Below are positions 12,292-22,423 of a stretch of DNA of 64,000 nt, one piece after another. A program made the position numbers and the translations under genes. Position 1 is the first letter of the stretch. The number at the start of each line of letters is the position of its first letter. The stretch covers positions 406,187,612 to 406,251,611 of the forward strand of contig NC_085141.1 of the NCBI RefSeq assembly GCF_024139115.2. The letters run 5' to 3'. A model generated the notes under the pieces. That model was given only the letters and a program-made list of their open reading frames with translations, searched no databases and was not told where the DNA came from. Source of the stretch: Armigeres subalbatus (Eukaryota; Arthropoda; Insecta; Diptera; Culicidae).

Positions 12292-12335
12292 AAGTTATCA
12301 CTGAGGTTTCCCACGGTACACAGCGGAACCGAACC
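12292..12335. repeat. 43-bp direct repeat, copy 1
   Basis: ggaagttatcactgaggttt followed by cccacggtacacagcggaac recurs at 13852-13894 with few differences. The two copies bracket the copia gag relic and may be pieces of its LTRs. The surrounding bases do not match, so full LTRs are not shown. Confidence 0.5.
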
Positions 12336-12829
12336 TCCGGCGGGGTATTTCGGACGCGATCAGTGGAAGAACAACAAGCCGATTTGCTCTCCGCGGTGGT
12401 CGTTTATCTCTTCTATTTACATACATATAATGAACAACAATAACATACATTCACAGGGCTGGTGAGGGATGACAAACATCGCAAACATAAATTAGACTGG
12501 CCCAACATTCAACACTCCTCCTCGAGGTTTTTATCACTTATGGTTATTATGCATCCCAAGATAAACACTCAGATCGTGATCATCCCAACCAGCCTCCGTT
12601 GAATTGCGCTGGAGCGCGCCCATTTACTTTACACACGGCGGCTATTCAGCTGGCAACCCCATTCGGCGGCTGATAAAATTTAACAGCATAGACTCGCACC
12701 TATGCAATTGCTGCGCAATCTTTGCTTGCGCGTTACCACCGCGAAGAACTGAGCGTTAGAAAACGCGACAATAATACAAAGTTCACATAGTTTCAAATAC
12801 CAAAGTCAATCAGAGTTTTACTTGGGCAC

Positions 12830-13300
12830 AAAGTCGTTTCAGCACTTCTCCTACACCATCTCTTCCTGCTTCGCCTTCTACACCGCTTCGTTGTCCGAAG
12901 TGTCGTATGACTCCGGCAAACTCCGGTAGATCATCGCGACCTGCAGCGAACTTTCGATCTTTTGACCGGCACAATAGACTATCGAACAGCTCTTCGATGG
13001 CGTACAGGTGCGCTTCCTTATCCGCACCTGCTTCGTAGTTAAACTACAGCTTCTTCAGAAGCGGCATTCGCGACATAACCGTAGCCTTTTCGTGGTACTT
13101 CTTCAGTTTCTTCCACAATTCGACCGCCGATTTTACGTCTTTCACTAAAGGCACTAATTATCTTCCACATTCAGAATAATCATTTTCCTCGCCTTCTGAA
13201 CTTTTTCCATGCCACAGTAACTGGCTCCGGTTTCTTCTCGTTAACAGTACACCACAAGTCGATACGTCAGAAGAATTTTCATTTTATTCCTTCACGTTTG
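12830..13300 (-). pseudogene. Ty1/copia gag fragment
   Basis: The minus strand encodes a broken copia-type gag. Legible segments in order are DLWCTVNEKKPEP, ARKMIILNVEDN, VKSAVELWKKLKKYHEKAT, a Leu-rich stretch ending MPLLKKL, and then, after a frameshift, AGQKIESSLQVAMIYRSLPE with ESYDT following. This is the pattern of the copia gag (UBN2-like) domain. There are at least two frameshifts and several stops. Nothing of the copia pol (protease, integrase, RT) is seen in the window. A short direct repeat flanks the region. Confidence 0.75.
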
Positions 13301-13600
13301 GTAATTCTTATTATAAACGCTTAATCAAACTTTCTCACTCATTACTATTCCGATCGTTTCACTGGCGCAGCCTGTACTCAATCGAACGCGAACACACAGT
13401 TACTTCAATCGCCACTGTTACAATTACGGCCTGACTCGCGGCACAAAATGGCAGTTTCTACGGCCAACACTTCGGCTTCTGAACTCGTACCGACACAGCT
13501 GGATAACAGCCTAACCAGCCCTACTAAATGCCAATCAGACGAGCTGCTGTTTTCACTTGCTTCCAGCAAACGATTTTGCTACATTTACCACCCCAACAGT

Positions 13601-13707
13601 CGGGGCCGGATTAAGGAGGGAGAGTGGGTGGGGTGGCCCCCACAAATCTGTACATTTTGGCCCCACAAACTTTCGCCCAGGGCCCCTTCCGGCTAAATCC
13701 GGCCCTG
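13601..13707. mobile_element. 107-bp hAT-type MITE
   Basis: The left end cggggccggattaagg and the right end (reverse complement cagggccggatttagcc) form terminal inverted repeats of about 16 bp. Flanks are ccaacagt (13593-13600) and ctaacagt (13708-13715), an 8-bp target-site duplication with one mismatch, which fits the hAT superfamily. It is far too short to encode a transposase. Confidence 0.7.
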
Positions 13708-13851
13708 CTAACAGTCCGGAACGAATGAATTCCCGCCAGACAAAACACACAAAAGGATTGCGCGAGACAGCTTCAACACTCCACGACTGTTTTGCAGCAA
13801 CTTTTCACCCAGATTTCGCTGTTTTCTTCCACTTGCACTGGGCCGACAACC

Positions 13852-13895
13852 GGAAGTTATCACGAGGCGTCCCACGGTACACAGCGGAACCGACA
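13852..13895. repeat. 43-bp direct repeat, copy 2
   Basis: Second copy of the ggaagttatcac...cggaaccga repeat, 1.56 kb from copy 1, on the 5' side of the minus-strand copia gag relic. It may be an LTR remnant. Confidence 0.5.
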
Positions 13896-14009
13896 CAATG
13901 AACTGGCCCAAAATGCATGAAATTCTGAATTTCAAACCTTGCACCCTTAAATGACAGTTTGGGGGTCCCAGAAGCTCCCTGAAAATTTCAGCTCATTCAG
14001 TCCAGTGGT

Positions 14010-14894
14010 TTTTACTTATGGATCCTGTACACCTCCGGTGGTGCAAAGCCGTTTGAAAGATCTCCATCCTGAGCGTTGCCCGGCTATCCTTTAACCTGTT
14101 GAGTTGATTTCGCTCGACTTCTTTTATTTCTTTATGTGAGGCTTCGCCGCCATGAGCCTCTGGGTCTGCCTCTGCTGCGATGTCCCGCTGGGTTCCAGTC
14201 TAATTCTTTACAGATTTCGTTTCCGCCCTACGTAGAGTGTGCCGACCCAGCCCCCTCCGATCCCAAATTTCTGTTGCTATCGGCCTCTGGTGACAACGAC
14301 GATGGAGCTCGTTGTTTGAGATCAATTGTGAGGCCACCAGGCCCGATATACCGCAGGCATCTGTTAATGAACACCTGCAGCCGTTGAGTGTTCTCACTGA
14401 TACACACCATGTTTCAGCGTATAGCAGCACAGATTTCACGTTAGAGTTGAAAATTCGTATTTTGGTGCGTTCACTTATCTGCCTGTTTTTCCAGATTTTC
14501 TTAAACTCAAAAGGCAGCCCTTGCTTTCTTGATCCGTGCGCCTATGTCGATCTTGGTACCGCCGTCGACGCCATTTGGCTCAAGATATTGGAAACTTCTA
14601 ACATTCTCCACTGGTTGCCCGGCTACTGTGAAACTGGAAGGATCACCGTGTTTACATCCAACGATTTGGTTTTGTTGACGTTGATGACCTGCCGAGGAGG
14701 AGCGCTCGGCAAGGTCGTTGAGCTTACTCTGCATATCAGAGTGCCATTGCGCGAGGTGCAACGTCATCAGCCAATTCGAAATCGTTTAGGTGCTCCATGG
14801 TTATAGGCTGCCAAACAGCCCGCGGTTTGGTTCACGGTCAATCGCATCTACCAGAATCTCATCGATTACGATGAGGAACAGTAACAGTGATAGA
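14010..14894 (-). pseudogene. RTE-type non-LTR retrotransposon, 3' half of ORF2
   Basis: The minus strand starts at the assembly gap with FLIVIDEILVDAIDREPNR. It continues through the catalytic box FELADDV (LADD encoded at 14763-14774), the thumb (SFTVAGQPVENVRSFQYLE, GGTKIDIGARIKKARAAF) and the conserved C-terminal tail (LLYAETWCVS, LQVFINRCLRYI). It ends near RGRPRGSWRRSLHKEI. These are RTE-clade features. Several frameshifts break it. The segment begins, in protein terms, where the plus-strand RTE piece at 1.2-2.0 kb stops; both are probably the same family. The gap hides the 5' junction. Confidence 0.85.
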
Positions 14895-14919
14895 NNNNNN
14901 NNNNNNNNNNNNNNNNNNN
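14895..14919. other. assembly gap (25 N)
   Basis: Twenty-five unknown bases. The adjoining RTE fragment ends here, so a true break point cannot be told from an assembly join. Confidence 0.99.
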
Positions 14920-15194
14920 TCGATGAATTTCCACCGAAAGATAAAAGAGAATTTCATGAAACAAAAATAAAATGTCTCGTGGAAGTTGAAAGTTGAAAAA
15001 AACGCTACGTGGGCATCGGCCCTAAAACTACGACGAACGCCGCCACCGATGATTGTTGGACTGGCGCACTCTAGGAACAGATTGGATTAAGTAATGGAAA
15101 AAAGTCATTTCTAATAATTATTGTAAAGAGTTAATACGGTAATACGATAGTAATTGAATAACTACAACAGATGTATTCTAAATTATGTTCATTT

Positions 15195-15312
15195 TTGGAA
15201 TATCATATGATTTTCCGATATATCGATATTTTTCATTCCAATATATCAGTGATATCGATACTTTGATTCGATAATCATTTCGAATCAAATATCGATATTT
15301 TGAAATATCAGG
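15195..15312. repeat. ATATCGAT-rich short palindromic cluster
   Basis: Repeated atatcgatat/tatcgata words (near 15215, 15253, 15290) make a small, highly self-complementary AT block. No coding content. The stretch 14920-15195 before it holds nothing I recognise. Confidence 0.45.
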
Positions 15313-15334
15313 AACGTCCCCTAGGGAAGGGTCG

Positions 15335-15616
15335 TTTGGCCGAAATCAATTTGGCAGAATGGCTGGGCCGAACAAATCATTAGGCCGAATGCCATTTGGC
15401 CGAAATGGTCATTGAGGCGAAAGGGTTATTTGGCAGAAAGGGTCATTTGGCCGAACAGGTCAAACGGCCGAAAGGGTCATTTGGGAGGAAGGGTCATTTG
15501 GACGAAAGGGTCACTTGGCTGGAAGTGTCATTTGGCCGAAAGTGCCATTTGGCCGAAAGCGTCATTTGACCGAAAGGGTCGTTAGGCCGAAAGGGTCATT
15601 AGGCCAGAAGGGTCAT
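15335..15616 (+). repeat. 17-bp minisatellite, forward orientation
   Basis: Tandem units of gtcatttggccgaaagg (17 bp) with substitutions, about 15 or more copies. The best phased block is 15430-15616. The array is interrupted at 15617 by a LINE tail and resumes briefly after 15740. Confidence 0.85.
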
Positions 15617-15738
15617 TGGCCCTCTCTTATTAACTGTATAATAAAATGATATTGATTGTATATATCAGAAGAACTATGGCTCCATAAAGTGTTATACGTC
15701 TGGAGCCTATCAAATAAACGAACTTGAAAAAAAAAAGG
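15617..15738 (+). mobile_element. 5'-truncated I-clade LINE tail inserted in the minisatellite
   Basis: About 120 bp closely matches the reverse complement of 60421-60530, the 3' end of the I-clade LINE at 60.4-64 kb. Shared phrases include gatattgattgtatatatca, aagtgttatac and aataaacgaactt, and both end in poly-A. The bases gggtcatt stand on both sides (15610-15617 and after the A-run at 15737), which would be the target duplication, although the repeated target makes this ambiguous. It is a dead-on-arrival copy. Confidence 0.82.
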
Positions 15739-16140
15739 GTCATTTGGCCGAATAGGACATTTCGGCCAAACGAACCTTTCGGTCAGTCGACGGCCAATCG
15801 AGGTCAATCAAAGGACATTAGGCCGAAAGGGTCATTAGGCCCAATGTCCTATTCAGCCAAATAACCCTTTCGGCCAATCCACTCTTTCGGTCAAATTACC
15901 CATTCAGCCAAATGATTCGTTCGACCAAATGACCTTTTCGGTCAAATGACACTTCCGACCAAATGACCCCTTCTGCCAAATATCCCTTCCGGCCAAATGA
16001 CCCTTTTGGCTGAATGACCCTTTCGGTCAAAATGGCTTTTTCGGCCAAATAAGCCCTTTTGGCCAAATGGCCCTTTTGGCCAAATGACCCTTTCGGCCAA
16101 ATGGATTTCGGCCGAATGTGTTTCGGCCAAACGACCCTTC
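15739..16140 (-). repeat. 17-bp minisatellite, mainly inverted orientation
   Basis: After a short forward remnant (15739-15830), the same unit runs on the opposite strand as tttcggccaaatgaccc from about 15835 to 16135, roughly 16-18 copies. With the forward block it forms an inverted pair of arrays that could fold into a hairpin of several hundred base pairs. Confidence 0.85.
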
Positions 16141-16330
16141 ACTTCTTCAACCGGCACGACTGCCTGCGATGGTAATTGGTAGGGAAAGAATTCACTTCTC
16201 ATTCAAGTTTGTGACAGCAGCGCGTACGGACGTGCTTTTTGCTCGCGTTTTTTTTCAAGTGTTTTTTCTTGTTCGTTTGTTGTGTTTACGTTTTCGTTTC
16301 GTCGCGTTGACGTTATTTTCTCCCGGACCG

Positions 16331-17235
16331 TCATGGGAGACTCGGTCACTGGCAAGGTGTCAAAACGCACCACAAATGGAAGCGCGGGAAACCCCTCCAA
16401 GAATATTCTTGCAAACAACGTGTTCTCGCAGGTACGACTAGAGCGGAAGGAGTAGTGCCCACCTGTGTTTGTGGAAGGTGATCCGCCGGATTTGAGCCCG
16501 AAAATTCGCCTACTGATCGCGCAGGTTCTGGAAAAGTACTTTTCGGCTCTGCAGCGAGGGCGTGAAAGTGATGGCGGCAAACAAGGACCATCATCAATCC
16601 GTCGAGGAGTGGCACGAAGCCAGTCAAGGCATTGTAGCGAGGACTCCACGTCATGAAGGAAGAGGAGCTCCAAGCATAACTTGAAAATTGTGTGCACAAG
16701 ATCGCTCGTTGTGACAAGGCCAAGAAATATTGCGACCAGTTTTACCTGGTCCATATGGAGCACGGCTCCACCATCTGGAAGGACCTTAAGCTGATCATCG
16801 TCTCAAATTACACCGTCGTTGACAGGGAGCGATATCGGCCAGTGCACCGTCACGCAGTGTACCAACTGCCTCAACTTCGGGCACGGCACCTGAAACTGCC
16901 GCATGAATCCGCATTGCAACAAGTAAATATGACGAACCCCATTCGACCGAAGAGTGGAAATCCGGAAGAAGGTTTCCATCAGGACCCTGCCGAAGTAGAA
17001 CCGTGTTTCTGTACTCAACGAGGTGAACTATCCGGCCATCGCGGCTCCCCCTCGAGCTATTCCGATCCGTCCAATGCGTCTGTTCAATCTCCAGCAGAAC
17101 GATAATGTCTTACCGGTAGAATCTGCTCCGCTCTACATCCCGGAGCAACTGATGCCGATCTTCGTCCAGCTTGCCACTCGGCTACGCGGACCCGTTTCGC
17201 CAAGGTCTTCACTCTTGGCATGTTCATCATTGAAA
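16331..17235 (+). pseudogene. Jockey-clade LINE ORF1 (gag-like), broken
   Basis: A start codon at 16331 begins MGDSVTGKVSKRTTNGSAG, typical of the low-complexity N-terminus of Jockey ORF1. A stop near 16455 and frameshifts follow. Near 16845-16925 a frame reads QCTNCLNFGHGT then NCRMNPHCNK, the remains of CCHC knuckles. The C-terminal region YIPEQLMPIFVQLATRLRG and FTLGMFIIENS resembles the ORF1 end of these LINEs. The protein would bind element RNA. It precedes an RT fragment on the same strand. Confidence 0.72.
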
Positions 17236-17329
17236 ATAGCTGCTAGGTGGACCTGGAACACTTGTTCGCTCAAGAACAAAACCATTGAGCTGAAGGATTT
17301 CCTTAAGGAGAAGGAAATAGCCGTTCAGG

Positions 17330-18245
17330 AAATTGATCAAAATTTCAAAATCCAAACCTCGGCCCATTCCACCTTTGATCCCATTAGACAACAATAGCTC
17401 TAAGGATCGCTTAATAACTCCTGCAGAAAAGATTGCCAAAATAGGTCGTCATTTTGTCAGCTCACACAACCGTGGGCAGAGCATCGTCAGTCGACACAAA
17501 GCAACAATTAACGAGCATGCTAACAACATGTATATTATTCCTAACGACTTCTCATAGGAGTTGAAGATCTCAGCTGGTGAATTAACGACCTATATCAAAT
17601 CATCGAAAAACATGAAGGCCCCAGGCTTCGACAGCATCCTGAATGTCGAGCTCAAACATATGAGTGCTCCGTTCTTCGAGCAACTTTCGCTGATCTCCCC
17701 AAGCCTGCGAAGGATTCTTCCTCTTCAAAAAGTTATCGCCCCATCAGCCTTCTCTCAGGGTTATCCATGCTGTTTGAAAAGGGGATTCACAGCCGGTTAC
17801 TTGCGTATGTTAAACACCACAACATGTTGCTTGAGGAATAGTTTGGTTTTCTACGCAGTCGATAAACCGTACATCAACTGACCCGAGTTATCAACGTCCT
17901 CAGACAGAACAAGTTTGTCTCAAAAACATCCGGCATGGCCTTACTCGATGTCGAGGGCATTCAACAATGTATGGCATGACAACGCAACAATCTTCCCAGC
18001 TTGGTTAAAATCATCAACAATTATCTGTCGGCAAGGACATTCCGGGTCTCAGCAGCAGAGCGAGTTCCAATGCGCACAACATTGTCGCAGGCGTTCCCCA
18101 GGGCAGTCTTCTCGGGCCTATGCTTTTCAATCAATTCACCTCAGACATGCCAAATCCTCCATGTCATTCTGTTTCTGTTCGCAGATGACACCTCCATCCT
18201 CTGGTCTGGGGGTGCAGATGGCCGGACGGTACGTGGAGGAGGCGA
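17330..18245 (+). pseudogene. Jockey-clade LINE ORF2 reverse transcriptase, broken
   Basis: The segment after ORF1 lacks an endonuclease domain, so an internal deletion must have removed it. It then carries RT motifs SSKNMKAPGFDSI, SYRPISLLSGLSMLFEKGI, GMALLDVEG (motif A region) and FADDTSILW, with FADD encoded at 18178-18189. Pieces occupy all three frames and include stops. After FADD the match ends, so the thumb and C-terminus are missing. The element is old and defective. Confidence 0.82.
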
Positions 18246-18259
18246 ATGAACCACGAGTT

Positions 18260-19130
18260 GCACATAGTTACATACACACTACGAAAAAGTCCTGTAATAT
18301 TAGGTCATTTAAGACCGACATATTCAAGCAGAACCAAAAGACGCATTATTGCGTTTAAATTAATTTTACAAGACTCTAAAATGTGACTCCGGAATTTTAC
18401 ACGGCCAAAAAACTAGTGTTTGTAGCAAAATGGTAAGGCTCAGCACGACAATCTAACACCTGATCTCATTAGTGGGAGTCCCGTTCAAGATCACTATGTC
18501 ATTTCTGCTGCTTAGCAGAAGGGAGATCGAAGCTTAACATGTTCTGCAATTTGATGAATATGGGGGAAGCATCAGCCCATCCACTGCTTATTGCTTGCGA
18601 CTGCGCTGAAGATGAAAAAGGAGAAACGAAAACAGTGTTCAACTGGTGCGTCAAGAATCTTGTACACTGGATTCTGTTTTTACACGATTTACATTTTCTC
18701 AATTTTCCACTCATCCTAAATGGTAAACGTATATTATTTATCATGTGATTTTTTCTTTGATTTATTCTGGATTTTTGAAACATGCTGGAAGGATTTTGGT
18801 GGCAAATTAGAGTCACACGATCAAAAATACGAGCGGAAAAAAATCGTGTAAAAACAAAATCCTGTGTATTCATGGGTTACTTTGTTTGATTCGGAGCGCT
18901 TCGGATTTCAGTCATTCTTACTGTAAATTTAAGACATTTGGTAATAAGAAGCATTTAATGGCTAGCATTCGGTACTTGTTGACAGAATGATACTGAAAAT
19001 ATATTTTTTTGGGTGTCTGAAGCAAATATGACACAATATTATGTTATGATTGGATATGCATCTCGGTTGATTACGTCAGCTTAAATGATTGAAAAAAATT
19101 GAGATTTTTTGGTGTATGTTACAAGCTATT
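18260..19130. other. anonymous sequence, no gene recognised
   Basis: Only short unsupported frames; AT-rich. No repeat or RNA structure that I can defend. Confidence 0.4.
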
Positions 19131-19139
19131 GGGATAACC

Positions 19140-19385
19140 ATCCATCGTTCACACCGCGAAAATCGGACGACTGCGGTGGGCAGGGTACGTAACCAGAATG
19201 TCGGACAGTCATCCGGTGAAAATGATTCTCGACAATGATCCGACGAGAACAAGAAGGCGAGGTGCACAGCGGGCAAGGTGGATCGATCAGGTGGAGGACG
19301 ATTTGCGGACCTCCTGTGATCGATTACGGCATGTCGGTCTGTCTGGGAATCAGGCAACCACTAGGGTGCTAGTTCCAATATAGGC
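19140..19385 (+). pseudogene. LINE ORF2 C-terminal scrap
   Basis: The frame reads GRLRWAGYVTRMSDSHPV and then RTRRRGAQRARWIDQVEDDL. This Arg-rich tail is found at the extreme C-terminus of an insect RTE/CR1-like LINE reverse transcriptase. No RT core precedes it. A second scrap of the same tail lies at 43052-43135. Confidence 0.7.
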
Positions 19386-19865
19386 TATCAAATTAGCATT
19401 GATGATGAAGCACTGCTTTTCATACATAATAGATAATACCCGAAAAGTAGGCAATTACCAAATGATTGAAACGCGATATGAACGGAATTGATTGGTCTGA
19501 AATTTTTACTAGGTATGGAAGAATTGAATTTTCCAAAAGTTTAGCGTCAATAATCGATAGTTCCAATGGATTTCACAAAATTGCTGGAGAGTTTTCGAAT
19601 CAATTGATAAGAAAATCAGGGGTTTGGAATCCCTCCTAATTTCGTGACGGTCTTGTTCGTTTTACACCCTGTATCCGAGACTTCCCATTGGGCGTAGTTT
19701 ACGTCAAAATTGAAAATCTCGAATACCTACTACTAGATCTTTGTTATTCATAAAAAGATAAGATGGGAAGAACGAAAAAAGATTATCACACGAGTTTTTA
19801 TTTTTAAAAACCAAAACAATAAAAAAAAGAACAATGTTCCCCCGGATTACGGTACTCTGATTTTT

Positions 19866-20560
19866 ATGTACACTAGTCACCAAATATTTATTCCTTTTAT
19901 CTACACAGGTGAGCTGGCAACGTGGACCAAATCTAAGTCATTCGCGCCAACCGAGAACGAAACGGCCTTCGTTATCGGCTACGACATTGATCAAGACAAC
20001 GGACGTTTCCGCATAGTTTACTCTAGTGTGAAGCTGTTATCCCTATTTCGAACATTGGATGTGCTAAGTGCAGACTGCACGTTCAAGACAACCATGCAAG
20101 GGTATCCACTAATGGTGGTATGTCTTGTAGATAAAATGCGCCATGCGCACCCTGTAGCATTTGCTACTGTGACAAAACAGGAAAAAGCGGACTATGATTT
20201 TGTCTTTTCCGCGATTTTTGATCAGTGCTCGAGGCTCGGTATAGATTGCACGATAAAAGCTTTTATCAACGATGGGGAGATTGCTCTAAAAAAAGCGGCT
20301 CGATCGTTGTTTGACGAACAAGTGAAGATGATCAATTGTTACTTCCACGTTGTAAATAACTTTAAAAAAAACCGCATTACGAAAAATAAGACAATATCGG
20401 CAGAGTGCAAGGAAACTATTCTGAAAAACGTTCCGCTTAAAGTTTTACCAACACAAAAATTGCATTTCTGCGAAATCTGCATTTCGAAACAGCCTGCAGC
20501 TGTTCCACAAAGTATACAAGCACTTCTCGGATTTCGTGATTCGTGAATTATTAGACAATT
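19866..20560 (+). CDS. MULE (Mutator-like) transposase fragment
   Basis: An open frame encodes a MULE-type transposase core of about 200 residues. LSADCTFKTTMQGYPLMVV contains the first catalytic Asp region, FINDGEIALKKA the second, and CYFHVVNNFKK follows as in the family. A pyrimidine tract ending ttttatctacacag at about 19910 looks like a splice acceptor just before GELATWTKS. The true product may therefore start in an upstream exon, and the first residues of the open frame may be intron. The final Glu and C-terminus are not seen; a likely frameshift occurs near 20440. No N-terminal zinc finger is visible in the window. It fits Phantom-like MULEs reported from mosquitoes, but the subfamily is a guess. 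Confidence 0.75.
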
Positions 20561-20729
20561 CGATAGGATATAATCTTTGACCAGTTTAATCTCATATCAA
20601 AATTATAACGACATTAGTTATGTATATTTTCACTATTTTTTTGTTCGTAGGCATTGGGGAATAAATCGAAGGTACACCTTCATTATTACTTGAACCACGT
20701 TCAATATGGAAAGATGGAACGAAATTGCC

Positions 20730-20802
20730 TACATTATGGATAACAATCCGTCATTTGTATCGTAACGCATTCTTATACGTCATGTAGGCAATTACCTTTG
20801 AT
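20730..20802. repeat. short inverted repeat around AATTGCCTA
   Basis: aaattgcctacattatgg at about 20732 and the near-complement cgtcatgtaggcaattacc at about 20780 can form a hairpin. Related words (gtaggcaattacc, ataggcaatta) occur at 19449 and 25314. It could be the end of a small DNA element; no target duplication was identified. Confidence 0.4.
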
Positions 20803-20969
20803 GTAGATTTTTGTACCAAATAATTATATCAACGTTTGTTATAATGTTGATATGAAGGTATCAACTTCTGTAATAATTGTGTTAGGGCTAGTGGGATTTT
20901 TGATATTTTAAGAACTAATCAGCCAAATTTATAACACATTTTGTTACAATATTTTTCTAAAATGAAATA

Positions 20970-21160
20970 GAGAAAGTGAAAATTATTTTTTTTGTCCAGT
21001 CGTGTTTCTCCAGTTAGCAGAGCATCGGCCGGTCGTCGAAATTGTGTTTTGCTTTGTGCGGAAGGTAGAACGATCGACCGGTCGTCGTAATTTTGTTCCG
21101 CTTTACGCGGGTGAGTAAATAAATCAGAAAGTGAAAATTTAGTTCGCATCCAGTTGTGTA
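20970..21160 (+). repeat. short tandem duplications
   Basis: The block atcggccggtcgtcgaaatt (21024) recurs 49 bp later as atcgaccggtcgtcgtaatt (21073). The phrase gaaagtgaaaatt is followed by tccagt(c/t)gtgt at both 20974 and 21128. The duplicated leader-like sequence precedes the BEL element and may be part of its LTR or leader, which is not proven. Confidence 0.5.
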
Positions 21161-21593
21161 GTGCGGTCGATAATTAAAATAATTAGCGTTCGTTTGATTG
21201 TTTTTGTTTTTAATCAAACTACACGCTATACACGGCAGACCATTTACCAAAACGAACCCTGCCACACTCCCTACCCCATATATCCAACATCCCAGTGTTT
21301 TCTCGTGGAAGTGCAGATGACTCGTCGGCTTCTATCAAAGCGAGTATCAAATTCCTACCTATTCCTCAATTGACCTGCATTCGGACACGGCCAGCGCTGG
21401 TATTGCTTATTTTTGGGTCACCAGTTCTTACACATTGAAGATGATGTTAGTCCCAAACTTCATCTGTTGGTTCTCTGTGTAATTACAGCTGACCTGGCAA
21501 TAACGGAGTAGCAACCGTGGGCGGTCAATCATGCTCACGCTCATTTTTTTTCTAAAATGAAATACTTCCCTTTTATATTTTTGTTTCACATTA

Positions 21594-21893
21594 TTGAGAT
21601 GCGGGGGGGAGGGGAGCTATAGAGAAGGACATTTAATGCGTGCCCGAGAACCGTTCGGGACCTTTAAAGGCAGAATCTTGAGCGTGGTCGAGAGTTACGG
21701 AAAGGGTCGACAAGTACATGAGAAACGGAATTTTTCACTCGACGACGAAAGAAAAGCATTCGATTTTATAAGGATGGGAAGAAAGACGCGGATGGTAGAC
21801 GACTGGACAGACAAGAAGAAATATTTATATCTGCCAGGAAAAGATGCCATGGAAGTAACAGGGAGAGACATCGAAACGTTCAACAACTACTAA
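21594..21893 (+). other. unrecognised open frame, 99 codons
   Basis: An ATG-initiated frame rich in charged residues (for example KRNFSLDDERKAFDFIRMG). I do not recognise a domain. It sits in the presumed 5' leader region of the BEL element and may be chance. Bases 21900-22280 hold no feature I can name. Confidence 0.2.
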
Positions 21894-22423
21894 GTGACTT
21901 ACATTGGGATTTCAAACATTTGAAAAACGTCTAATACCAAATCTCATTTATTTAACAGATGTCATTGTCACCGGCGCACGATTTACACTCTCGTAGTTGC
22001 GTTTTCTGTTTTACGACCGATTATTGATCTTTAGCGCGAGCATTATCGGTAGTAATAGTACCTACCAACAAAGTGCGCTACAATTGTCGGCGCGGGATTC
22101 CGATCACAGTGCTGCTATTTAACAGAGCCTGTGGATCAACGCATTTCGGGGAGAGTTAAAGAAAGAACATCACAATCGGCGCGAGTTAGTGACTACAGAG
22201 CTGCAAATTTAAAAGGGCCTTTGAGTCAAAGTTGCAGTGGGTGAAAGACAATAATCTAAAAGTATGCGAAAGATCCTTAATTGAAAGTGATCTCGAAAGA
22301 TTGTTCAGTGGCAGTTAAAGTCGGATGCTGGTTTGATTCATCTCACCACGTCTACTTTCATCCCGTGCTAGTTGAGGTGCACAGTGTGATCTGGTTGTTC
22401 AGGTTGGTCAACTATCAATTAAA

